In this document: positions 18,322 through 26,173 of the stretch, piece after piece
Position numbering within the stretch: the stretch's first letter is position 1
Layout of the letters: each line of letters opens with the position of its first letter
DNA from: Prolixibacteraceae bacterium
GTDB lineage: Bacteria > Bacteroidota > Bacteroidia > Bacteroidales > Prolixibacteraceae
Direction: 5' to 3'
Assembly (NCBI GenBank): GCA_019163175.1
Contig: JAFLKN010000015.1
Location: forward strand, 62,001-126,000
Length of the DNA: 64,000 bases
Made by a program: the position numbers and the translations under genes
The notes under the pieces: generated by a model
The model's input: only the letters and a program-made list of their open reading frames with translations
What the model was told of the DNA's origin: nothing
The model's database searches: none

Positions 18322-18932
18322 TATTCAGTTTGTTTCGTAACGCAAGATTGATAAAACGAATGGTAGGCCAATTCGATGGATTCTGCGGAACGTTCTCCGG
18401 AATAATTTTTCAGGTAAATACGGATTTCGGGCCGGGCCAGACTAAAATGGTCGACCAACACAACTGCAAAAGCAATGTGCGAGTGATTGTCGCGCCGACA
18501 GGCAATCCGGGCGAATCCCTGCTGAAAAGGAAAGTTCTGCTGATGGTGCGAAATAATCTCGCCCGACGGATAAATGGTAACCACATTCAGCGGATCTTGC
18601 AGCAATTCGTTGGCGTAATTGAGCGACTCAATCAAATCGCGACTGTTTTTGCGGACCGAAAATACGCCGCAACGGGTCAGGAACATGCGTTTGGCCAACT
18701 CCTCTTCGAGCATCATCACATGAAACCGGCGCCTGAATACCTTGTTGCACAAATACATCGACCAGTAGCCGTCGTAATAGCTGAAATGGTTTTGCAGCAA
18801 GAGAACCGATTGGTCTTCAGGAAAAATAGCATCGGAAATTACACTGATTTTGCGGAAGTATATTTTCTGCAGTAACCTGAAATATGAACTGTAAAACCTC
18901 AGCCACAGCGGATGATAGCGGTCTTTGATCAT
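18321..18932 (-). CDS. Lysophospholipid-type acyltransferase of the carotenoid cluster (CruD-like role)
   Basis: A 203-residue PlsC-superfamily acyltransferase. The catalytic H-x4-D is in LLQNHFSYYDGYW near residue 45, and the substrate-binding block appears as IYPSGEI near residue 125, a PSGE variant of the usual PEGT. The start chosen is ATG 18932, which overlaps the crtW stop in an ATGA junction; a start at 18968 is possible but would overlap crtW by 40 bp. In Chlorobaculum, CruC and CruD act in sequence to glycosylate and then acylate carotenoids. The same order GT2 plus acyltransferase here suggests acylation of the carotenoid sugar. Confidence 0.82.
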   Translation of the reverse strand: MIKDRYHPLWLRFYSSYFRLLQKIYFRKISVISDAIFPEDQSVLLLQNHFSYYDGYWSMYLCNKVFRRRFHVMMLEEELAKRMFLTRCGVFSVRKNSRDLIESLNYANELLQDPLNVVTIYPSGEIISHHQQNFPFQQGFARIACRRDNHSHIAFAVVLVDHFSLARPEIRIYLKNYSGERSAESIELAYHSFYQSCVTKQTE

Positions 18933-19609
18933 GATTGCTGGTTTTTGAGTTGGTACAATTTCCACCACGGAGTGCGGGGCGATTCGTGGTGCTCAAAATG
19001 ATAGCCGAAAAAATAGCACGACAACATAGCCCACCAGTGAGGTCCTTTCTGCGTGCGCGAATGATGCGGCATCATCGCTTCGGTATGCGGCAAACGATGT
19101 GGCCGGTATGTTCCGAAATAAAACAACTGAAAGGTTGCCAAAATGGAGGGCAGAACCCAGAAAAGAACCAGATTAAGCTGATTGACCCAAATTTGCAGAA
19201 TATTAAAAACTACTGCCATGATGAGAATCTGATACCATTTGATGTAATTTTTCAGGAACGAAAACCACCACCGCCAGAAATTCTGCGAATACATGCAATA
19301 ATCCGGATCGCCCTCTTCGCCGGGAAACTGGTGATGCAACTTGTGCTTTTCGAGCAGGCGCGAATACGAAAGCGCTGCAAAAAGCCAGGTTGACAAACAC
19401 CCCACACCATTATTCAGTGGCCGATTGCCCGAAACCTGTCCGTGCATGGCATCGTGTGCCGTAATGAAAAGTCCGGTATATAAATAGGTTTGAATAGCGA
19501 TGTGAACAAGCACCATCGGCGATGTAAACGAGACTTCGGTGAACACCAGCGCATAAACCAAATGAGCCATCCAAAGCAAAATAACGGTAAGTGCAATCAA
19601 AAGTCCCAT
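18929..19609 (-). CDS. crtW: Beta-carotene ketolase, CrtW-type di-iron membrane enzyme
   Basis: A 226-residue integral-membrane oxygenase of the fatty-acid-desaturase superfamily. The three histidine boxes that hold the di-iron centre are visible: HDAMH at residues 52-56, H-K-L-H-H at 89-93 and, near the end, YHFEHHESPRTPWW, the typical CrtW closing motif. The middle GEEGDPD is also CrtW-like. It introduces a 4-keto group on beta-rings. It lies 2 bp after cruF and overlaps the acyltransferase start. A CrtW needs a cyclised substrate, yet no cyclase gene is in this window. Confidence 0.88.
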   Translation of the reverse strand: MGLLIALTVILLWMAHLVYALVFTEVSFTSPMVLVHIAIQTYLYTGLFITAHDAMHGQVSGNRPLNNGVGCLSTWLFAALSYSRLLEKHKLHHQFPGEEGDPDYCMYSQNFWRWWFSFLKNYIKWYQILIMAVVFNILQIWVNQLNLVLFWVLPSILATFQLFYFGTYRPHRLPHTEAMMPHHSRTQKGPHWWAMLSCYFFGYHFEHHESPRTPWWKLYQLKNQQS

Positions 19610-19611
19610 AG

Positions 19612-20250
19612 TCAGATTCGCATTAAAAGGTTAAGCGCCAGAAAAAACACAAACTGCATCAGGAGAAGAACTCCGGCAATCCGGTTATTGATTTCAACTT
19701 TCAGAATTCGAATCATCAGGAATAAAAAGCCTGAGACCAAAAACCAGTCGATGTAATTTTTATGCGGAATGCTGTCAAAAGCCCAGCTCCACATGTCAGT
19801 TGAAACAGCCACCGGTTCCATAACAAAATCGAAAGTCACCATGGTAAAAGCACCAATCAGCGGGAAATACCAGGTATCGCGAACCGGTTTTGCCACTGCT
19901 GAAATACAATACACCAAAACCAGCCAATTTAAGCCGATGATGAGCGGTGTGTTCAAAAGCTTCAGACCGAGCGAGCTGCCATATTTGTAAAACCCGAACA
20001 GCAACTGGGTGTTCACGCCAATTAACTCTACAACAAACCCGAACAATGCAATTCCGGTAAAAATGATCCAGCTTTTTAGGTTTTTAGGTTCATGAAAATA
20101 CAACAAAATTACCGCTGCCGCCAGCATTCCGAAAGGTGTAAGCATCTGGAAAACGGGCTGCAGTGGCCTGTTCAGAAATCCGACGATTCCGACCAGATAC
20201 CAGACCACCACAAGGATCCTGACTAGCTGATAATTGGGCAATCGGTTCAT
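19612..20250 (-). CDS. cruF: Carotenoid 1,2-hydratase, CruF-type (PF04240)
   Basis: A 212-residue membrane protein with about seven helices. The family pattern is clear in FVVELIGVNTQLLFGFYKYG near residue 75, followed by P-L-I-I-G-L-N-W and, later, a D-F-V-M-E-P-V-A segment. CruF adds water across the psi-end 1',2' double bond, giving a tertiary hydroxyl that can be glycosylated. Its ATG lies inside the end of the crtD-like gene (4-bp ATGA overlap). The neighbouring CrtD-like desaturase and GT2 are the usual functional partners. Confidence 0.87.
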   Translation of the reverse strand: MNRLPNYQLVRILVVVWYLVGIVGFLNRPLQPVFQMLTPFGMLAAAVILLYFHEPKNLKSWIIFTGIALFGFVVELIGVNTQLLFGFYKYGSSLGLKLLNTPLIIGLNWLVLVYCISAVAKPVRDTWYFPLIGAFTMVTFDFVMEPVAVSTDMWSWAFDSIPHKNYIDWFLVSGFLFLMIRILKVEINNRIAGVLLLMQFVFFLALNLLMRI

Positions 20251-21716
20251 TGCTTAAGCTTTAAAAGTTGTTCCTGAATCAATCCATCGACAATGCGTGC
20301 CGACGACAGACACAGCGGAATTCCACCTCCGGGATGAACGCTTCCACCAACAAAATACAAACCCTGAATATCGCTCCTGAAATTGGCATGACGGTTAAAC
20401 GAAGCATAGCGGCTGTTTGAGCTGCTTCCGTATATAGAACCGTTCACCGAGCCGGTTTGTTTAGCAATTTCGGGCGGCGAAAGTATTTCTTCGCTAATGA
20501 TAAAATCCGACAGTTTTCGCTTCAGCATTCGCTCCAGTTTTTCCACAATATTATTGCGCGACTGAGCAACAAATTCGGCCCAGTTTTGGCCGGTATCGGC
20601 GGGTGCATTCACCATCACAAACCAGTTTTCACATCCTTCAGGAGCATCAGCTTTAGTGTATTTACTGCTGATGTAAATGTAAACTGTTGGGTCGTCACAG
20701 GCTTCTTTCAACTGAAATAAATGCCTGAATTCATCCTTATAATCACTACTGAAAAATATATTGTGAACGTCCAACTCCGGAAAAGTTCCCTTCATGCCCC
20801 AGTAAAAAATAAGAGCAGACGACGAACGCTCTTCTTTTTCGATTTTCGTAAGCCTTTTCAGATCGGGCATCAATGAAGAATAGAATCGGTGAATATCCAC
20901 GTCGCTGACAACAATATCAGCCGGAACAAATCCGGAATCGAGCCAAACGCCTTTAGCCCGTCCATTTTCAGCAACCACTTTTCTGACCGGCTGTGCCAAA
21001 TGAAATTCTACACCCAGACGCAATGCCTGTTTCACCAGCGAATCAGTTATCCGAAACATGCCACCCTCCGGAATAAATGCACCCAGATTGTGCTCCAGAT
21101 GCGAAATCACACTCAAAGTTGCAGGAGTCTGATACGGATCGCTACCGTTGTATGTGGCATAACGATCGAACAACTGAACCAATCTTTTTTCGCCTAGCTC
21201 GCGGGTATTGAAATCGTGCAAACTTCGGAATGCCTGAAGCCGCCGGAAGTTCAGCAATGTTTTCAGCGATTTCAGATTCATCAGATTTTTCAGTCGATGA
21301 AACGAACCAAAAATAAACAGGTCAGCCGTCAAATCATAAACAGTAGATGCTTTTTGAAGGTAACTAATCACTTTGGTTGCCGGAACATTCAGTTTTGTCT
21401 CCACCTCTTCAGCCATTTTCTGCACATCACTATATGCTGCAAGCTGAGTCCCATCGGGGTAAAAATATTGGGTAATTACCTCAAGCCGGTCAAGCGGGAA
21501 TCGAAGATCATCGTCTAACAATTCGAAAACCAAATCAGGCATTGTAAACAATGAAGGTCCGGCGTCGAAGCGGAAACCATCAAAATGCCGTTCCGAAACC
21601 TTACCACCGGGCTTTTCAGAAGCCTCATACACATGCACATGGATACCCCGACGAGCAAGCCTGATAGCCGCTGCCAGTCCTCCAATTCCTGATCCAATTA
21701 CGATTGCATGTGTCAT
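20247..21716 (-). CDS. crtD: Carotenoid desaturase, CrtD-like (C-3',4' desaturase)
   Basis: A 489-residue FAD-dependent amine-oxidase-fold enzyme of the CrtI/CrtD family. It has an N-terminal dinucleotide site (VIGSGIGGLAAAIRLARRG), an E-x-x-x-x-PGGK FAD motif near residue 36 and the closing motif F-V-G-G-S-V-H-P-G-G-G-I-P. Two such desaturases occur here; this one is paired with cruF, the arrangement seen for 1'-hydroxycarotenoid 3',4'-desaturases, so it is called CrtD by context. It is the first gene of the minus-strand carotenoid operon. The 107-bp divergent spacer to crtI should contain both promoters. Confidence 0.8.
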   Translation of the reverse strand: MTHAIVIGSGIGGLAAAIRLARRGIHVHVYEASEKPGGKVSERHFDGFRFDAGPSLFTMPDLVFELLDDDLRFPLDRLEVITQYFYPDGTQLAAYSDVQKMAEEVETKLNVPATKVISYLQKASTVYDLTADLFIFGSFHRLKNLMNLKSLKTLLNFRRLQAFRSLHDFNTRELGEKRLVQLFDRYATYNGSDPYQTPATLSVISHLEHNLGAFIPEGGMFRITDSLVKQALRLGVEFHLAQPVRKVVAENGRAKGVWLDSGFVPADIVVSDVDIHRFYSSLMPDLKRLTKIEKEERSSSALIFYWGMKGTFPELDVHNIFFSSDYKDEFRHLFQLKEACDDPTVYIYISSKYTKADAPEGCENWFVMVNAPADTGQNWAEFVAQSRNNIVEKLERMLKRKLSDFIISEEILSPPEIAKQTGSVNGSIYGSSSNSRYASFNRHANFRSDIQGLYFVGGSVHPGGGIPLCLSSARIVDGLIQEQLLKLKQ

Positions 21717-21823
21717 AGATGATTAAATTTATGCAAAACAACAAGGTTCGCAAAATAATTTCGTAATTTACTAAAACATTTTGAGCTTAATTTGTTTAAG
21801 TGTATGTGAAATAAATTAAACAA

Positions 21824-23308
21824 ATGCAGAAAAAGGTATTAATAATTGGTACAGGACTTGGAGGTTTAACAACTGCCCTACGTTTATCGAGCAAAGGCTA
21901 TCAGGTTGAAATGGTGGAGAAATACCAGCGTGCCGGAGGTAGACTCAATTTGCTTGAAAAAGATGGCTTTAAATTCGACCTCGGGCCTACTTTTTTCAGC
22001 ATGAGTTACGAATTTCAGGAACTGATAAAAGACTGTAACATTGAAATGCCTTTCGAGTTTGTTGAGCTTGACCCCTTGTATTCGGTTCATTTTGAGGGCG
22101 ACCAACGGAGCTATTTAATTTACAAAGATCTGAAAAAACTGGCCCTCGAATTTCAACATCTCGAACCTGATTTTGAAAAGAAAATAAAGAAGTTTCTGGA
22201 AGCTGCCGGCAAGATGTTTCATGATACCGAAGGCATTGTGATAAAGCAGAATTTTGATTCGCTGGCTCAATATCTTTTAAAATTAACCACTGTTCCGTTT
22301 AAGCATGCTCCAAAAATGTTTTACTCCATGTGGCGTGAGATGGAGCGGAACTTTGAGTCGTTCGAGGTGAAAGTAATTTTTTCGCTGGTAGGATTCTTTT
22401 TAGGCTCAACGCCTTTCGACACTCCCGCGGTTTACACCTTACTCAATTATACCGAATTGGTGCACGATGGCTATTACAACGTGAAAGGCGGAATGTACAA
22501 AATTGTGGAAGGACTGCTTCCGGAGTTGGAAAAACGGGGAGTTAAGATTCATTACAACACAGAAATCACCGATTTTTCAGAAGAAAATGGGAAGATAAGT
22601 TCGTTTAGCGACAGTTCAGGAAAAATCTGGAAAGCCGACCAATATGTGGTAAATGCCGATGCTGCGTGGTTTCGTGGCGCCATTCTGAAACGGGCTGCTT
22701 TCTCTGAAGAAAAACTGGATGCTAAAAAATGGACTTTGGCGCCGCTGACCATTTATTTGGGTTTGGATACCAAAATTCCGAACATGTATCACCACAATTA
22801 TTTCCTGAGGAGAAATTTTAAAGAATACGCCGGAAAAATATTTAAGAATAAAATTAAGCTCGACAAACCTTATTATTACGTCAATATACAATCGATGCAT
22901 AACCCGAATTATGCACCGGAAGGCAAAGAATCGGTGTTTATATTGTGTCCTGTTCCCGATTTGCGTTTCAAGTCGGACTGGAGCGATGATCGTGAAATTG
23001 CCGATGCTATTATTCAGGACATGAGTGACCGAACTGGTTTCGATTTTCATAAACATACCGAAGTAAAGGTTGTTTTAAACCCTGAACACTGGCAAAACAT
23101 GTTTGGTTTGTACAAAGGCAGCGGCCTTGGTCTGGCGCACGATTTGAATCAGGTTGGTGGTTTCAGGCCAAAAAATAAAGATGAGAAATTCGGAAATTTA
23201 TATTATGTTGGTGCATCAACAGTTCCCGGAACTGGTTTGCCCATGGTGGTTATAAGTTCACGATTGGTAACCGAAAGAATACAGAAAGACAATGGAATTG
23301 TATCGTAA
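21824..23308 (+). CDS. crtI: Phytoene desaturase CrtI
   Basis: A 494-residue FAD enzyme that converts colourless phytoene into lycopene or related polyenes at the membrane. The FAD site is in VLIIGTGLGGLTTALRLSSKG at the start, with a R-A-G-G-R-L-N-L segment after it and the family end V-G-A-S-T-V-P-G-T-G-L-P-M near residue 465. It is followed by crtB with a 17-bp overlap, the classic crtI-crtB pair, which is why this copy rather than the divergent one is named CrtI. No regulator of the CarA/CarH type is adjacent. Confidence 0.92.
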   Translation: MQKKVLIIGTGLGGLTTALRLSSKGYQVEMVEKYQRAGGRLNLLEKDGFKFDLGPTFFSMSYEFQELIKDCNIEMPFEFVELDPLYSVHFEGDQRSYLIYKDLKKLALEFQHLEPDFEKKIKKFLEAAGKMFHDTEGIVIKQNFDSLAQYLLKLTTVPFKHAPKMFYSMWREMERNFESFEVKVIFSLVGFFLGSTPFDTPAVYTLLNYTELVHDGYYNVKGGMYKIVEGLLPELEKRGVKIHYNTEITDFSEENGKISSFSDSSGKIWKADQYVVNADAAWFRGAILKRAAFSEEKLDAKKWTLAPLTIYLGLDTKIPNMYHHNYFLRRNFKEYAGKIFKNKIKLDKPYYYVNIQSMHNPNYAPEGKESVFILCPVPDLRFKSDWSDDREIADAIIQDMSDRTGFDFHKHTEVKVVLNPEHWQNMFGLYKGSGLGLAHDLNQVGGFRPKNKDEKFGNLYYVGASTVPGTGLPMVVISSRLVTERIQKDNGIVS

Positions 23309-24125
23309 AAATAATCTCGACTGTAGCCGGATAACTACACGCAATTACAGCACCTCCTTTTCGCTTGGTGTTCGCATGCTTAGTCCGAAATACCGCGAAG
23401 GTATTTACAGCATTTACGGTTTCGTTCGCTACGCCGACGAGATTGTGGATACTTTTTTTGATCAGGATCAACGGGTAATTTTCGAAGAATTCAGACAGGA
23501 AACATACAAAGCCATTGAACGAGGATTCAGCATCAACCCGATTATCGACAGTTTTCAGATGGCTGTTCGCAAATACAAAATCGATCGTGAATTAATCGAC
23601 GCTTTTCTGCTGAGCATGGAAATGGATCTCTCGAACGAAGTCTATTCTCCGGAATTGCTGAAAACTTACATTTATGGTTCGGCCGAAGTGGTTGGATTGA
23701 TGTGCCTCAGGGTATTCTATTACAATGAGCCCGAGAAATACGATATGTTGGTTACCCCTGCCCGCAAGTTGGGTGAAGCATTCCAGAAAGTAAATTTCTT
23801 ACGCGATGCCCGTGACGACTTTGGCGAAAAAGGGCGCGTCTATTTCAAAGACATCGATTTTACGAACTTCACCGAAGAAACCAAAAAGCAGCTGGAAGAC
23901 GAGATTGAAAAAGATTTTCAGGAATCGATGGAAGGAATTCGTCAACTGAAAAAGCAAGTGCGGCTGGGTGTTTACCTGGCTTACACGTATTACCTGCATT
24001 TGCTGAAAGAAATAAAAAAGGCCAGACCAGAGGAAATCCTGAAGAAGCGGTACCGAGTTTCAAATCGGCGGAAAAGCTACCTGTTGGTAAATGCCTATCT
24101 GAAGAATGCATTAAACTTGCTTTAG
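23292..24125 (+). CDS. crtB: Phytoene synthase CrtB
   Basis: Catalyses head-to-head condensation of two geranylgeranyl diphosphates to phytoene, the committed carotenoid step. The 277-residue protein has both Asp-rich Mg-binding motifs: DEIVD at residues 49-53 and the D-A-R-D-D motif in NFLRDARDDFGEKGRVYF near residue 175. The start at ATG 23292 overlaps the end of crtI by 17 bp and gives the family N-terminus (S-R-I-T-T-R-N-Y-S-T-S-F). The length is slightly short but normal for Bacteroidota. Confidence 0.95.
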   Translation: MELYRKNNLDCSRITTRNYSTSFSLGVRMLSPKYREGIYSIYGFVRYADEIVDTFFDQDQRVIFEEFRQETYKAIERGFSINPIIDSFQMAVRKYKIDRELIDAFLLSMEMDLSNEVYSPELLKTYIYGSAEVVGLMCLRVFYYNEPEKYDMLVTPARKLGEAFQKVNFLRDARDDFGEKGRVYFKDIDFTNFTEETKKQLEDEIEKDFQESMEGIRQLKKQVRLGVYLAYTYYLHLLKEIKKARPEEILKKRYRVSNRRKSYLLVNAYLKNALNLL

Positions 24126-24201
24126 ACTGAAGGAATTATAATTCGGTTCGCACCTCAAATTTTCGTATTTTCGTGCCGAATTTCATTCTGAAAAGCCAAC
24201 A

Positions 24202-25305
24202 ATGTTCAAATTCTTTTTATATCCTATTTCTGCTATTTACGGATTAATTATTTCGATTCGTAATTTCCTGTACGATTACAAACTGTTTCAATCTACCGAA
24301 TTTGAAATACCGGTGATTTCAATCGGTAACATTACCGTTGGCGGAACCGGAAAAACTCCACATACCGAATACCTGGTCGATCTGCTGCGCAAGCAATTTA
24401 CGGTTACTACAATCAGCCGCGGATACAAGCGAAAAACAAAAGGTTATCAGGAAGTGGAAGTTAATTCGCTTGCCACTGCAATAGGCGACGAACCTTTGCA
24501 GATTAAGTCGAAATTCCCCGATATTCAGGTTATTGTTGACGAAAAGCGGGTACATGCCATCAAAAAAATTCAGGTTCAGGAGCCTTTACAGTTACCCGAT
24601 ATTATTTTACTCGACGATGCCTTCCAGCACCGCAGTGTGAGTGCAGGGATAAATATTCTACTGATCGATTTTAATCGCCCAATCGACAAAGACAGCCTGA
24701 TGCCTGTTGGGCGTTTACGCGAATCGAAATGGCAAATGCGACGTGCCAATGTAATCATTTACACCAAATGCCCACAGGAGATTTCGCCTATCACACGGCG
24801 CATTATCATGAAAGATGTAAACCTGCGTCCCTACCAAAACCTGTTTTTTACCACCATGGTCTATCAGCCGCTTACTCCGGTCTTTCCTGACAAAGCCATC
24901 GGAACACCCAAACTGGCCTCCGACAGGGTGAGTGTTTTACTCGTTACCGGAATCGCCAATCCGGAGCATCTGCGGAAATATCTGAGTAACTTTACCGAAA
25001 ACATCACCGATTTAAAATATCCCGATCACCACAATTTCAACGCATCTAACATTCAGCAAATCGAGCAAAAATTTGCCTCAATAGCTGCTGAAAATAAAAT
25101 CATCATCACCACCGAAAAGGATTCGATGCGGTTGAAAGACATGGATTTATCGGAATCGATGAAAGCAAATCTGTTTTTTATTCCACTTAAAATAAAATTC
25201 CTCGACAGCGAGGGAAAGAACTTTGACGAAAAAATTGTGACCTATGTTAGAGAAAATAAAAGCAACCGCGACCTTCATAAGCGAAAAAGTAAAAAAGCCA
25301 ATTGA
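24202..25305 (+). CDS. lpxK: Tetraacyldisaccharide 4'-kinase
   Basis: LpxK phosphorylates the 4' position of the lipid A precursor at the inner face of the inner membrane. The 367-residue protein has an N-terminal membrane-binding helix, then the family P-loop I-G-N-I-T-V-G-G-T-G-K-T-P near residue 45, and LLDDAFQHRSV around residues 137-147, a conserved LpxK block. The C-terminal basic tail overlaps the first 62 bp of punA in another frame. Its presence shows that the cell makes lipid A. Confidence 0.95.
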   Translation: MFKFFLYPISAIYGLIISIRNFLYDYKLFQSTEFEIPVISIGNITVGGTGKTPHTEYLVDLLRKQFTVTTISRGYKRKTKGYQEVEVNSLATAIGDEPLQIKSKFPDIQVIVDEKRVHAIKKIQVQEPLQLPDIILLDDAFQHRSVSAGINILLIDFNRPIDKDSLMPVGRLRESKWQMRRANVIIYTKCPQEISPITRRIIMKDVNLRPYQNLFFTTMVYQPLTPVFPDKAIGTPKLASDRVSVLLVTGIANPEHLRKYLSNFTENITDLKYPDHHNFNASNIQQIEQKFASIAAENKIIITTEKDSMRLKDMDLSESMKANLFFIPLKIKFLDSEGKNFDEKIVTYVRENKSNRDLHKRKSKKAN

Positions 25306-26056
25306 TGCTGCCATCATTCTGGGATCGGGACTAGGCGGATTGGTAAAAGAGATAGAAATTGAGTTAACCATTCCGTACAAAGACATTCCTGATTTCCCGG
25401 TTTCAACTGTTGAAGGCCATTCAGGTCAGCTGATCATCGGGAAACTGGCCGAAAAAACGGTTATGGCCATGCAGGGGCGCTTTCATTATTACGAAGGATA
25501 TTCGATGAAAGAAGTAACCTTTCCGGTTCGGGTCATGAAAATGATGGGCATTAATACGCTCTTTGTTTCCAACGCTTCAGGAGGATTAAACCCTACCTAC
25601 GTTGTTGGCGACGTGGTAATCATTTCCGATCACATCAATTTCTTTCCTGAACATCCGCTTCGGGGAAAAAACATCAATGAACTCGGAACGCGTTTCCCTG
25701 ATATGAGCAAAACATACGATGCACGCCTTCGCAACAAAGCAAAAGCTGTTGCCTTGAAAAATGGCATAGCTGTTAAAGAAGGTGTTTACGTGGGGGTTTC
25801 AGGACCGACATTTGAAACGCCTGCCGAATACCTTATGTTCCGCCATTTGGGCGCCGACATTGTTGGTATGTCAACCGTTCCTGAAGTGATTGTAGCCCGC
25901 CACATGGACATGACTGTTTTCGGTATTTCAATTGTAACTGACAGCGGCGTTCCTGGACAAATCGTCGAAATCTCGCATGAGGAAGTTCAGGAAGTAGCTA
26001 TGAAAGCCGAACCAAACATGACTTTGATTTTGAAAGAATTGGTCGCCGGATTGTAG
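25244..26056 (+). CDS. punA: Purine nucleoside phosphorylase (class II, trimeric type)
   Basis: Cleaves purine (deoxy)nucleosides with phosphate to base and (deoxy)ribose-1-phosphate for salvage. The 270-residue protein has the class motifs: AIILGSGLGGLV (phosphate loop), GRFHYYEGYS near residue 85, SNASGGLNP near residue 115, and GPTFETPAEY with GMSTVPEV near residue 210. The ATG at 25244 lies within lpxK and gives the normal N-terminus (MLEKIKATATFISEKV). The 62-bp overlap therefore appears real, and a downstream start would remove family sequence. A bidirectional terminator follows 24 bp after the stop. Confidence 0.95.
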   Translation: MLEKIKATATFISEKVKKPIDAAIILGSGLGGLVKEIEIELTIPYKDIPDFPVSTVEGHSGQLIIGKLAEKTVMAMQGRFHYYEGYSMKEVTFPVRVMKMMGINTLFVSNASGGLNPTYVVGDVVIISDHINFFPEHPLRGKNINELGTRFPDMSKTYDARLRNKAKAVALKNGIAVKEGVYVGVSGPTFETPAEYLMFRHLGADIVGMSTVPEVIVARHMDMTVFGISIVTDSGVPGQIVEISHEEVQEVAMKAEPNMTLILKELVAGL

Positions 26057-26080
26057 AATATTCAAGTTCTCCATAAAAAA

Positions 26081-26117
26081 GTAAGGATTCCATCTTTCAG
26101 AAAGATGGAATCCTTAC
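26081..26117. terminator. Bidirectional rho-independent terminator between punA and the beta-helix operon
   Basis: A perfect 17-bp stem (GTAAGGATTCCATCTTT and its complement) with a 3-nt loop is flanked by A-run on the left and T-run on the right. It can stop punA transcripts and, from the other side, the minus-strand operon that ends at 26174. Confidence 0.92.
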
Positions 26118-26173
26118 TTTTTGTAATGAACCCAATAAATAGTAATAAAATAGCTTGGTATTGGTTTGATAAA

